Source: an uncultured Prevotella sp.
GTDB lineage: Bacteria > Bacteroidota > Bacteroidia > Bacteroidales > Bacteroidaceae
DNA length: 20,132 bases
Assembly (NCBI GenBank): GCA_905198745.1
Contig: CAJKDU010000042.1
Span: 1-20,132, forward strand
Reading direction: 5' to 3'
Under the pieces are notes generated by a model, which was given only the letters and a program-made list of their open reading frames with translations, was not told the DNA's origin and did not search any database. The stretch's first letter is position 1. Each line of letters opens with the position of its first letter. The position numbers were made by a program, and so were the translations under genes. Below are positions 1 to 5,546 of this stretch, piece after piece.

Positions 1-28
1 CACTTTATTTGATGAATTTTAATAACCA

Positions 29-45
29 TGCGATTTTATCGCATC
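29..45. terminator. Small perfect hairpin after the ABC ATPase gene
   Basis: ATGCGAT-TTT-ATCGCAT is a perfect 7-bp stem with a 3-nt loop, 17 bp past the ATPase stop codon in its reading direction. No real T tract follows on the minus strand, so it may be a weak terminator, an intercistronic processing hairpin, or a binding site in front of the next off-window gene. Confidence 0.35.
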
Positions 46-61
46 AGTACTAATTGATAAT

Positions 62-886
62 CTATTGCTTAATCAGGTTGCGGGTCACGGCATTGAAGAA
101 CAACTCCAGATTGAGCTGCGTCTCCTCGCTGCCCTCACGCCGCGGAGCTATCACGGCATTGCCCTGGAGTGTGGGCTCGGCATAGACCACGTCGGGTGTC
201 ATCTCGGAAGGCTGGCGGAGCTCGAAACTGTATTTCTCCGTGATGGCAGCCGTGGAACCGTCAAACTTGAGATGCCCCTCGTCGAGAATGAGAACGTGGT
301 CGAGCAGCGCCTCCACATCGTGCACCTGGTGGGTGGAGATGATGATGATGCGGTCCTCGCACATGCTGTTGGCCACGGCCTTGCGGAAAAGGCTCTTCGA
401 GGGAATGTCGAGACCGTTGGTAGGCTCGTCCATGAGGAGCAGACGGGTGTTGGCTGCCAGGGCAAAACTCATGTACACCTTCTTCTTCTGTCCCATCGAG
501 AGCGACTTCAGGTCGACCACCTCGGGCATCTCGAAATCACGCAGGCACCCACGGAGCACCTCCTCCGAAAAACGCGGGTAGAACCGGCGGTTCAACTCGA
601 TGAACTGCTTCATCGTCATGCGCGGCAGGTCGTATTCCTCGGGCACAATGAATATCTCCTGCAGCGCCTCTGCCCGGCGTTCCTTCATGTCCATGCCCAA
701 AAACTTCACCTCGCCCCGGGGTGCACGGAGCAAGCCGCTCAACAGATAGAGCAGTGTGCTCTTGCCTTCACCGTTCTTGCCGAGCAGACCGTAGATGCTG
801 TCCGACTCGAGCGAAAGGTTCAACCCGTCGAACACCCGATGACAGCTGCCGGGATAGCTGAAATGCAAATCGTTGATTCTTATCAT
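62..886 (-). CDS. ABC transporter ATP-binding protein (YtrB-like exporter type)
   Basis: This is a 274-residue nucleotide-binding subunit expected to drive a separate membrane permease at the inner membrane. Walker A is GKNGEGKST (about residues 36-44), the ABC signature is LSMGQ (129-133), Walker B is LLLMDEPTNGLD (149-160) with catalytic Glu154, and the switch His is in STHQ (about 186). The Q-loop position reads VPEE, with Glu where Gln is usual. After the ATPase core there is a tail of about 55 residues (220-274) without a recognisable motif. The gene is first in its unit, with a promoter at 930-961. The partner permease is not in the window and is expected beyond the left edge. The substrate cannot be told from sequence. 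The ATG at 886 gives the expected N-terminus (MIRINDLHFSYPG). Confidence 0.9.
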   Translation of the reverse strand: MIRINDLHFSYPGSCHRVFDGLNLSLESDSIYGLLGKNGEGKSTLLYLLSGLLRAPRGEVKFLGMDMKERRAEALQEIFIVPEEYDLPRMTMKQFIELNRRFYPRFSEEVLRGCLRDFEMPEVVDLKSLSMGQKKKVYMSFALAANTRLLLMDEPTNGLDIPSKSLFRKAVANSMCEDRIIIISTHQVHDVEALLDHVLILDEGHLKFDGSTAAITEKYSFELRQPSEMTPDVVYAEPTLQGNAVIAPRREGSEETQLNLELFFNAVTRNLIKQ

Positions 887-904
887 ATTGTCTTTTCCTT
901 TTAG

Positions 905-928
905 TGTACCACTTTAATAGAACACTGC
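905..928. promoter_or_regulatory. Operator-like inverted repeat at the ABC gene start site
   Basis: AGTGTA (905-910) and AACACT (923-928) form an imperfect inverted repeat with 12 bp between the arms. It sits just downstream of the -7 box, where a bound repressor would cover the transcription start. The form resembles sites reported for YtrA-type GntR repressors of small ABC exporters. No such regulator gene is in the window, so this is an inference. Confidence 0.35.
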
Positions 929-929
929 A

Positions 930-961
930 AAAGTAGGTTATTTAACTGGAATGTGCAAACT
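930..961 (-). promoter_or_regulatory. Promoter of the ABC ATPase gene
   Basis: Read on the minus strand: TTTG (961-958), 20 bp, TACTTTTG (937-930). Both boxes fit the Bacteroidetes housekeeping consensus (-33 TTTG, -7 TAnnTTTG). The expected start is near 922, giving a leader of about 36 nt. Confidence 0.75.
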
Positions 962-1031
962 TTTCGGGAAAAAACTGACGGGAAAAGCAAAATTATCGGC
1001 ACGCCATCACCGGAAAAAGCGGAATAATGAT

Positions 1032-1039
1032 TAACTTTG
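1032..1039 (+). promoter_or_regulatory. -7 box of the FabK-like gene
   Basis: TAACTTTG matches TAnnTTTG and lies 33 bp before the chosen ATG. I find no TTTG at -33 distance upstream, so the call rests on one box only. It helps fix the start codon, because an upstream in-frame ATG at 1027 would precede the transcription start. Confidence 0.5.
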
Positions 1040-1071
1040 TAGAGCAAAAAGAACACAAACAAAGCATAAGT

Positions 1072-2013
1072 ATGAAAACAAGAATCACCGAACTTTTCGG
1101 AATCAAATATCCTGTCATCCAAGGAGGAATGGCATGGTGCAGCGGCTGGCGGCTGGCGGCAGCGGTGAGCAACGCGGGCGGACTCGGACTGCTGAGTGCC
1201 GGATCGATGCACCCCGACACGCTCCGCGAGCACATCGCCAAAATGCACGCAGCCACCGACAAGCCCTGGGGCGTGAACGTGCCGCTGATGTATCCGGAGA
1301 TGGAACAGCTCATCGACATCATCGTGACGGAGGGCGTAAGAATTGTGTTCACCTCGGCCGGCAGTCCGAAGAAGTACACCCAGCTCTTCCACAGCCACGG
1401 CATCAAGGTGGCTCACGTGGTGTCGAGTTCCAAGTTTGCGCGCAAGTGCGAGGAAGCAGGCGTAGACGCCGTGGTGGCTGAAGGCTTTGAGGCTGGCGGC
1501 CACAACGGACGCGAAGAGACCACCACGATGACCCTCCTGCCGCAAGTGCGCCAAGCCACCACCCTGCCACTCATCGCTGCCGGAGGCATAGCCTCGGGTG
1601 AAGCCATGCTGGCAGCTGAGGTGCTCGGAGCCGAAGGCGTGCAGGTGGGCACGGCATTTGCCCTTACCCAGGAAAGCAGCGCCTCGGAAGCGTTCAAAAA
1701 ACGGTGCACACAACTGGAAGAGGGCGACACCATGCTCTGCCTGAAGATGCTCGCTCCCACACGTATGGTGAAGAACGACCTCTACTGCCGACTGCTCCAG
1801 GCTGAAAGCGAAGGGGCAGCGCGCGAAGACCTGCGCCGCATCGTAGGGACGGCTGCCGCCAAACGCGGCATCTTTGAGGGCGACCTGGAAAACGGTGAAC
1901 TGGAAATAGGACAGATAGCTTCTGCCATCAAGCAGATAAAACCCGCGGCACAGGTGATGGACGAAATCATTGACGGCTATCACAAGGCGCTCGGACGGAT
2001 GGCAGCCAAATGA
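1072..2013 (+). CDS. fabK: FabK-type enoyl-ACP reductase II (nitronate monooxygenase superfamily)
   Basis: The product is a 313-residue cytosolic FMN enzyme with a TIM-barrel fold. It probably reduces trans-2-enoyl-ACP with NAD(P)H in the last step of each fatty-acid elongation round. The N-terminus ITELFGIKYPVIQGGMAW and the segment AEGFEAGGHNG (136-146) follow the FabK pattern. His144 falls at the catalytic histidine position, GGIA (171-174) and GVQVGT (189-194) are the flavin-phosphate region. Length is close to the roughly 320 residues of known FabK. Nitronate monooxygenases share the fold, so that function remains possible, but the AGGHxG context favours FabK. The ATG at 1072 is preferred over an in-frame ATG at 1027, which lies upstream of the -7 box and would add 15 unconserved residues. 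It is the only plus-strand gene here and stands alone. Confidence 0.8.
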   Translation: MKTRITELFGIKYPVIQGGMAWCSGWRLAAAVSNAGGLGLLSAGSMHPDTLREHIAKMHAATDKPWGVNVPLMYPEMEQLIDIIVTEGVRIVFTSAGSPKKYTQLFHSHGIKVAHVVSSSKFARKCEEAGVDAVVAEGFEAGGHNGREETTTMTLLPQVRQATTLPLIAAGGIASGEAMLAAEVLGAEGVQVGTAFALTQESSASEAFKKRCTQLEEGDTMLCLKMLAPTRMVKNDLYCRLLQAESEGAAREDLRRIVGTAAAKRGIFEGDLENGELEIGQIASAIKQIKPAAQVMDEIIDGYHKALGRMAAK

Positions 2014-2056
2014 AAAAGCGACAGGCGGACTCCGCAATACCGGGAATCCGCCTGTC
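2013..2056 (-). terminator. Hairpin terminator between fabK and the small minus-strand unit
   Basis: GACAGGCGGA (2020-2029) pairs perfectly with TCCGCCTGTC (2047-2056). On the minus strand the stem is followed by GC and then five T (2017-2013); on the plus strand the following bases are mixed. It therefore fits a terminator for leftward transcription best, though it may also stop fabK transcripts. No recognised minus-strand gene otherwise ends here, which points to the small ORF at 2109-2189. Confidence 0.65.
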
Positions 2057-2108
2057 TCACTATAAAATCTTAAATCATGCTTTCTAATCTCATGTGGCTG
2101 AGGACCAA

Positions 2109-2189
2109 TCAGTTGAAATGAGGGCCTCCGAACCACGTGCCTGTTGAGGTCATGACCGCAAACAAGGCTACATACATCATCATGTCCAT
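2109..2189 (-). CDS. Candidate 26-residue small hydrophobic protein
   Basis: A short frame opens with ATG at 2189 and ends at TGA 2109. The peptide starts MDMMMYVALF, continues through AVMTSTGT and ends WFGGPHFN, so a hydrophobic stretch is followed by a Gly/aromatic-rich tail. I do not recognise it. Support comes from context: two candidate promoters upstream on the same strand (2392-2422 and 2339-2346), an in-frame stop shortly before the ATG, and a T-tailed hairpin 52 bp after the stop. It could be a small membrane protein, a leader peptide, or a chance ORF within a regulatory RNA of roughly 370 nt. The leader of 145-195 nt is long for such a short gene. Confidence 0.4.
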   Translation of the reverse strand: MDMMMYVALFAVMTSTGTWFGGPHFN

Positions 2190-2338
2190 CTTACAATCTT
2201 TTTATAAAACCTAAAATCCTATTCTTATGATAACACTAACCTAAAGTTTGTCGTCCTTCATACAATCTGTATTTTACCCTTGACTTACCTATCGGTTATC
2301 CTTTTCCAATCTTAAACCTTCTTTTTCTTTTCACACTG

Positions 2339-2346
2339 CAAAGTTA
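2339..2346 (-). promoter_or_regulatory. Second -7-like box upstream of the small ORF
   Basis: Minus-strand TAACTTTG fits TAnnTTTG. The nearest upstream TTG lies 22 bp away, slightly longer than the usual spacing, so this is weaker than the promoter at 2392-2422. Confidence 0.3.
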
Positions 2347-2391
2347 CATCAGAATGGAATAAGCTGTACAACTTTCTGTCTACATTTTTCC

Positions 2392-2422
2392 CAAATTTAC
2401 CTTCTTCTTGACTTAAATCAAA
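2392..2422 (-). promoter_or_regulatory. Bacteroidetes-type promoter driving the small transcription unit
   Basis: On the minus strand TTTG (2422-2419), 19 bp, then TAAATTTG (2399-2392). Spacing and both boxes match the consensus also seen before other genes in this window. The start is expected near 2385. The first ORF with a terminator behind it is the 26-codon frame at 2109-2189. Confidence 0.6.
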
Positions 2423-2442
2423 TGTTGTGTGCGCACACAACA
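2423..2442. promoter_or_regulatory. 20-bp perfect palindrome abutting the -33 box
   Basis: TGTTGTGTGC is followed directly by its reverse complement GCACACAACA, with no spacer. It touches the -33 TTTG at 2419-2422. That position is typical of a dimeric regulator acting next to RNA polymerase. Hairpin formation is unlikely to be its role, as there is no loop. Confidence 0.55.
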
Positions 2443-2478
2443 AGCAAATGCCAACGTTTTGATGCCTATAAAGACAGA

Positions 2479-2544
2479 CTAACCGACCGTTAACGGCACA
2501 CTAATTGAACGATAACGGCACACTAACAGAAGGCTAACATCTGT
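2479..2544. repeat. Array of six 11-bp phased units (copy 1)
   Basis: Six consecutive 11-bp units fill 66 bp: CTAACCGACCG, TTAACGGCACA, CTAATTGAACG, ATAACGGCACA, CTAACAGAAGG, CTAACATCTGT. Each unit has TAA at positions 2-4, mostly followed by C, while the rest varies; ACGGCACA recurs in alternate units. An 11-bp period is close to one DNA helical turn. A second array of the same type and length is at 19932-19997. Confidence 0.7.
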
Positions 2545-2601
2545 AAAAAGTCAGTTACAGTAATGTTTGTCGTACACCTGACTTGATGGAAGGTAAAAAA
2601 G

Positions 2602-2635
2602 AGCGGGCAACCATCCAACAGCCCATCAACCCGCT
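2602..2635 (-). terminator. Orphan hairpin with T tract on the minus strand
   Basis: AGCGGG (2602-2607) pairs with CCCGCT (2630-2635) across a 22-nt loop; an alternative pairing is GGGC 2605-2608 with GCCC 2621-2624. On the minus strand it is followed by C and six T (2600-2595). No convincing minus-strand gene lies between here and the ilvC terminator. It may be a back-up stop for ilv read-through. Confidence 0.4.
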
Positions 2636-2639
2636 GAAA

Positions 2640-3006
2640 AAAGAGAAAAAATCCCTGTTCAATGGAAAACAAGACAAAAAGGGTGCTTCCGCAATTTGGA
2701 GTGATGATTGTAAGCCTGCGTCCAGACCTAAATGAAAATGCGGACTGAAAGACCTATCTCTACGCTGTCCATGGCAAGCAAAGCGACTCTTTGGGCGACA
2801 AGACTAACAAGCACATCCTGCAAAGGGAAAAGCAAACTGAAACACAGGCGGTTATCATTACTCCTACTCCCTTCAGAGCCTGATGATAACAGCAGTCTAC
2901 GCAGGGTAATGCCTATGGTCGATGAACAAGAAGGAATTTTCCCCAGCATATCTATCAACGCAAAAACAGCAATAACCGATATCACTTCCAATTACGGGAA
3001 GCCCCA
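2640..3006. other. Gap without a supportable gene
   Basis: Two short overlapping frames exist (plus 2732-3028, minus 2728-2991), but neither resembles a known protein. Neither has a promoter box, and they overlap antisense. I see no repeat, RNA gene or other structure here. The stretch may be decayed coding DNA. Confidence 0.4.
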
Positions 3007-3007
3007 C

Positions 3008-3041
3008 AAAAAAGGGCCTCCCTTTTGAGAAAAGGAGACCC
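3008..3041 (-). terminator. Terminator of the ilv operon
   Basis: Downstream of ilvC on the minus strand, GGGTCTCCTTTT, a CTC loop and AAAAGGGAGGCCC form a 12-bp stem with two G-U pairs and one bulged A. Six T follow (3013-3008). It is 24 bp after the ilvC stop. Confidence 0.85.
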
Positions 3042-3064
3042 TCAGATATTGTATAAAGAAAAAA

Positions 3065-4108
3065 CTAATTGTTCTCAGGACGGAGCTGACGTACAGTCTC
3101 AGCAGCACGCCACATTTCCTTGTCATGCATAGCCTTGAGTTCTGCATTGAGCTTCTCGCGGTAGTCAGGCTTAGAGTTGCTGTCGATAGAAATCTGAGCC
3201 TCGTTGCCAGTCTTGACAGAGAGGTAGAGCCACTCCATAACAGGCTTGATAGCCTCGCGGAAACGAGGAGCCCAATCGAGTGCGCCACGCTGTGCTGTGG
3301 TAGAGCAGTTGGCATACATCCAGTCCATACCCTTCTCGGCGAAGAGAGGCATCAAGCTCTGTGTGAGCTCTTCTACAGTCTCGTTGAAAGCCTCAGAAGG
3401 TGAGTGTCCGTGCTCGCGGAGCACATCATACTGAGCCTCGAGCAAGCCCTCGATGGCACCCATCAGTGAGCCACGCTCACCGGTAAGGTCGGATGTGGCC
3501 TCACGCTGGAAGGTTGTCTTGAAGAGGTAGCCTGCACCGATACCGATACCGAAGGCGATGGTCTTCTCCTCGGCCTTGCCTGAAGCGTCCTGATAAACTG
3601 CGTAAGAGCAGTTCAGACCACGACCTTCAAGGAACATGGTGCGGAGTGATGTACCAGAACCCTTAGGAGCTACCATAATTACGTCAATATCCTTTGGAGG
3701 AACTACACCTGTGCGGTCGTTCCAGTTGATTGCGAAACCATGTGAGTAATAGAGAGTCTTGCCCTTTGTAAGATACTTCTCGATTTTGGGCCAAACCTGA
3801 ATCTGACCTGCGTCAGAGAGCAGCATGCAGATGATGGTACCCTTCTCGGCAGCCTCTTCGACAGAGAAGAGAGTCTTGCCTGGAACCCAACCGTCTGCCA
3901 CGGCCTTGTCGTAAGTCTTGCCTGGACGCTGACCTACGATGACGTTGAAGCCATTGTCACGGAGGTTACCTGCCTGACCAGGACCCTGAATACCATAACC
4001 CAAGACTGCGATAGTCTCGTTCTTCAATACTTCACGTGCTTTTTCCAATGAGAACTCTTTGCTGGTGACTACTGTTTCTACTACGCCACCGAAATTCATT
4101 TCTGCCAT
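3065..4108 (-). CDS. ilvC: Ketol-acid reductoisomerase (class I)
   Basis: This cytosolic enzyme isomerises and reduces 2-acetolactate or 2-aceto-2-hydroxybutyrate with NAD(P)H and Mg2+, the second common step of valine, leucine and isoleucine synthesis. The Rossmann motif GYGIQGPGQAGNLRD is at residues 37-51, followed by the cofactor loop GQRPGKTYDKA. APKGSG and the metal-binding segment DLTGERGSLMG follow. At 347 residues it is a class I (short) form. It is the last gene of the ilv unit but has its own promoter at 4172-4203 and a hairpin in its leader, so it can be expressed separately from the four genes upstream. Cofactor preference cannot be decided from the loop alone. The ATG at 4108 gives the expected N-terminal extension. 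Confidence 0.97.
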   Translation of the reverse strand: MAEMNFGGVVETVVTSKEFSLEKAREVLKNETIAVLGYGIQGPGQAGNLRDNGFNVIVGQRPGKTYDKAVADGWVPGKTLFSVEEAAEKGTIICMLLSDAGQIQVWPKIEKYLTKGKTLYYSHGFAINWNDRTGVVPPKDIDVIMVAPKGSGTSLRTMFLEGRGLNCSYAVYQDASGKAEEKTIAFGIGIGAGYLFKTTFQREATSDLTGERGSLMGAIEGLLEAQYDVLREHGHSPSEAFNETVEELTQSLMPLFAEKGMDWMYANCSTTAQRGALDWAPRFREAIKPVMEWLYLSVKTGNEAQISIDSNSKPDYREKLNAELKAMHDKEMWRAAETVRQLRPENN

Positions 4109-4125
4109 ATTGTTATTGTTTTTGT

Positions 4126-4141
4126 GCGGCTTTCGAGCCGC
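4126..4141 (-). promoter_or_regulatory. Hairpin in the ilvC leader
   Basis: Minus strand GCGGCT-CGAA-AGCCGC is a 6-bp GC-rich stem with a tetraloop, about 18 nt upstream of the ilvC ATG and downstream of its promoter. No T tract follows. It may stabilise the mRNA 5' end or affect translation initiation. Confidence 0.45.
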
Positions 4142-4171
4142 GGTTTACTATTTATCTTTTTAAATCGGGTG

Positions 4172-4203
4172 CAAAGATAATGAATTAAAACGTAACAACC
4201 AAA
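4172..4203 (-). promoter_or_regulatory. Internal promoter before ilvC
   Basis: On the minus strand TTTG (4203-4200), 20 bp, TATCTTTG (4179-4172). Both boxes match the Bacteroidetes consensus and they fill the 102-bp gap between the thioesterase and ilvC genes. The start is expected near 4165, leaving a leader of about 57 nt. Confidence 0.75.
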
Positions 4204-4210
4204 TAAACTT

Positions 4211-4981
4211 TCAATCTTTTACAAAATTAACTTTGCACCTACAAACCTCCACGCACTGTCCTTCCGTACCTGTTTCTTTGTCAATGCGGATGTTGAACTC
4301 GCCCTCGCCCACTTCCTCACGCCAGAAGCTCAGTCGGTCGCCACCATGGCTTTCTGCCACATAGGCCACCTCAAAACGGCTGATGCGGTGAGTCTTGTAC
4401 CAGTCGATGGTGAAGAGGTCGAGCACGTGCTCGATGTATTTCACACTGTTCACGTGGCCGTTCACGTCCACATCATTATAATAGGTGTCGATGGTACGGA
4501 CGTATTCAGCCTTGTCGCTCATCTTCACTCGTCCCGACTTGGCTATGGGGCAAGGTGTTTCAGTGTCGATGTATTCGCTGATGAGTCCGTCGTGGATGGC
4601 AAAGAGGTCGGTGGGCTGACGGCTCTCCGTGTCGATGAGTGCCCACACACTGCGGCCGTAGCCATACACTTTTCCGTCTTTTCCGTGGATAGCAAAGTTG
4701 CGGTTGGTGAAATAGCGCAGCGCGTTGTCCACCCATGTGTCCACCTCAAAGTGTTCGTAAGCCTTGGGCATATCTGTCATCTCCACCGCCAGGCGCGATA
4801 ACACCCAGGTCTTGTGGAGCGGGTTGAGATAGTTCATGCCAAAGCCGCGGTCGTTGGAATGGTAGTCGGCGGCGTTGAGCAGATGGTTGCCCAGATGGCC
4901 CATGAAAAGCCTGTGGGAGAAGTCGCAGTGGAAAGGCTCGGCTATAAATTCGTAGGTTCCTACCTTAGTCTGTAAGTTCAT
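4211..4981 (-). CDS. Acyl-ACP thioesterase (FatA/FatB family)
   Basis: The 256-residue protein should hydrolyse acyl-ACP to free fatty acid and ACP in the cytosol. It has the double hotdog layout: an N-terminal hotdog with the helix segment GNHLLNAADYH (31-41), and a C-terminal hotdog carrying DVNGHVNSVKY (172-182). That motif holds the family's active-site Asn174 and His176. Its start overlaps the end of ilvN by 17 bp, which suggests translational coupling inside the ilv operon. This placement is unexpected for a lipid enzyme, though I recall the same order in other Bacteroidales. A link to branched-chain fatty acids made from branched amino acid precursors is a reasonable inference. Chain-length preference cannot be read from sequence. 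Confidence 0.9.
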   Translation of the reverse strand: MNLQTKVGTYEFIAEPFHCDFSHRLFMGHLGNHLLNAADYHSNDRGFGMNYLNPLHKTWVLSRLAVEMTDMPKAYEHFEVDTWVDNALRYFTNRNFAIHGKDGKVYGYGRSVWALIDTESRQPTDLFAIHDGLISEYIDTETPCPIAKSGRVKMSDKAEYVRTIDTYYNDVDVNGHVNSVKYIEHVLDLFTIDWYKTHRISRFEVAYVAESHGGDRLSFWREEVGEGEFNIRIDKETGTEGQCVEVCRCKVNFVKD

Positions 4982-5516
4982 CGTCCTTGTTTTCTTGTTG
5001 ATAAAGGTAGTCGCTCACCGGTTCGTCAAAGCTTCTGGTCACGGCAATGCGGCCAGAACGCGAATACTGGAGCAGGCAACCAAAGTTGTTCAAGCAGTCG
5101 TAGAGGTCGGTCACGTCCTCGGTCAGTCCGGCAAGGAGCACGGTACTGTAGGTGGGGTTCACCTCCATCATGCGGGCATCGTGCTTGCGGATGGTGCGCG
5201 ACACCTCGGGGTTGTTGAGCAAAACAGGAGTCGCAATCTTGTAGAGCCCAATTTCATGGATGAAGATTTCGTCGTCGGTGTAGTAGTCGGCCTTCACCAC
5301 GTCAATCTTCTTCTCTATCTGCTTGGTGATCTTGCGTATCTGGTCTTCGTCGCTCCATGCTGTGATGGTGTACTTGTGGATGTCCTTGATGCTCGACGCC
5401 GACACGTTGAGGCTCTCGATGTTTATCTGGCGACGGGTGAACACGGCGGTTATCTGATTGAGAATACCGGCAATGTTCTCCGAATAGACCAACAATGTAT
5501 ACAGTTTCTTTTCCAT
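4965..5516 (-). CDS. ilvN: Acetolactate synthase regulatory (small) subunit
   Basis: The 183-residue protein is the regulatory subunit that binds the IlvB catalytic chain and usually gives valine feedback control. Residues 3-75 form an ACT domain (YTLLVYSENIAGILNQITAVF, then INIESLNVS); the C-terminal half (about 85-165) is the second ALS-small-subunit domain. It is longer than the E. coli IlvN form and closer in size to IlvH, so ilvH would be an equally valid symbol. It lies 30 bp after ilvB, and its last codons overlap the thioesterase start by 17 bp. Confidence 0.93.
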   Translation of the reverse strand: MEKKLYTLLVYSENIAGILNQITAVFTRRQINIESLNVSASSIKDIHKYTITAWSDEDQIRKITKQIEKKIDVVKADYYTDDEIFIHEIGLYKIATPVLLNNPEVSRTIRKHDARMMEVNPTYSTVLLAGLTEDVTDLYDCLNNFGCLLQYSRSGRIAVTRSFDEPVSDYLYQQENKDDELTD

Positions 5517-5546
5517 TTCGTTGTTGTTTAATGTCAGCCTTATGTG

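Noticed and set aside
1027..1071. Upstream in-frame start for fabK
   Set aside because: It lies before the -7 box and would add residues not found at the start of FabK proteins.
901..2136. 411-codon open frame on minus, antisense to fabK
   Set aside because: Its protein resembles nothing, it fully overlaps a clear FabK-like gene, and it runs into the promoter region of the ABC gene. It is a by-product of GC-rich codon bias.
2479..2544. CRISPR array or simple tandem repeat
   Set aside because: Units are 11 bp with no spacer/repeat structure, units differ from each other, and no cas gene is nearby.
2728..3028. Short overlapping frames in the gap downstream of ilvC (98 codons plus, 87 codons minus)
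   Set aside because: No recognisable domain, no promoter box on either strand, and low-complexity Ser/Leu-rich translations typical of non-coding DNA.
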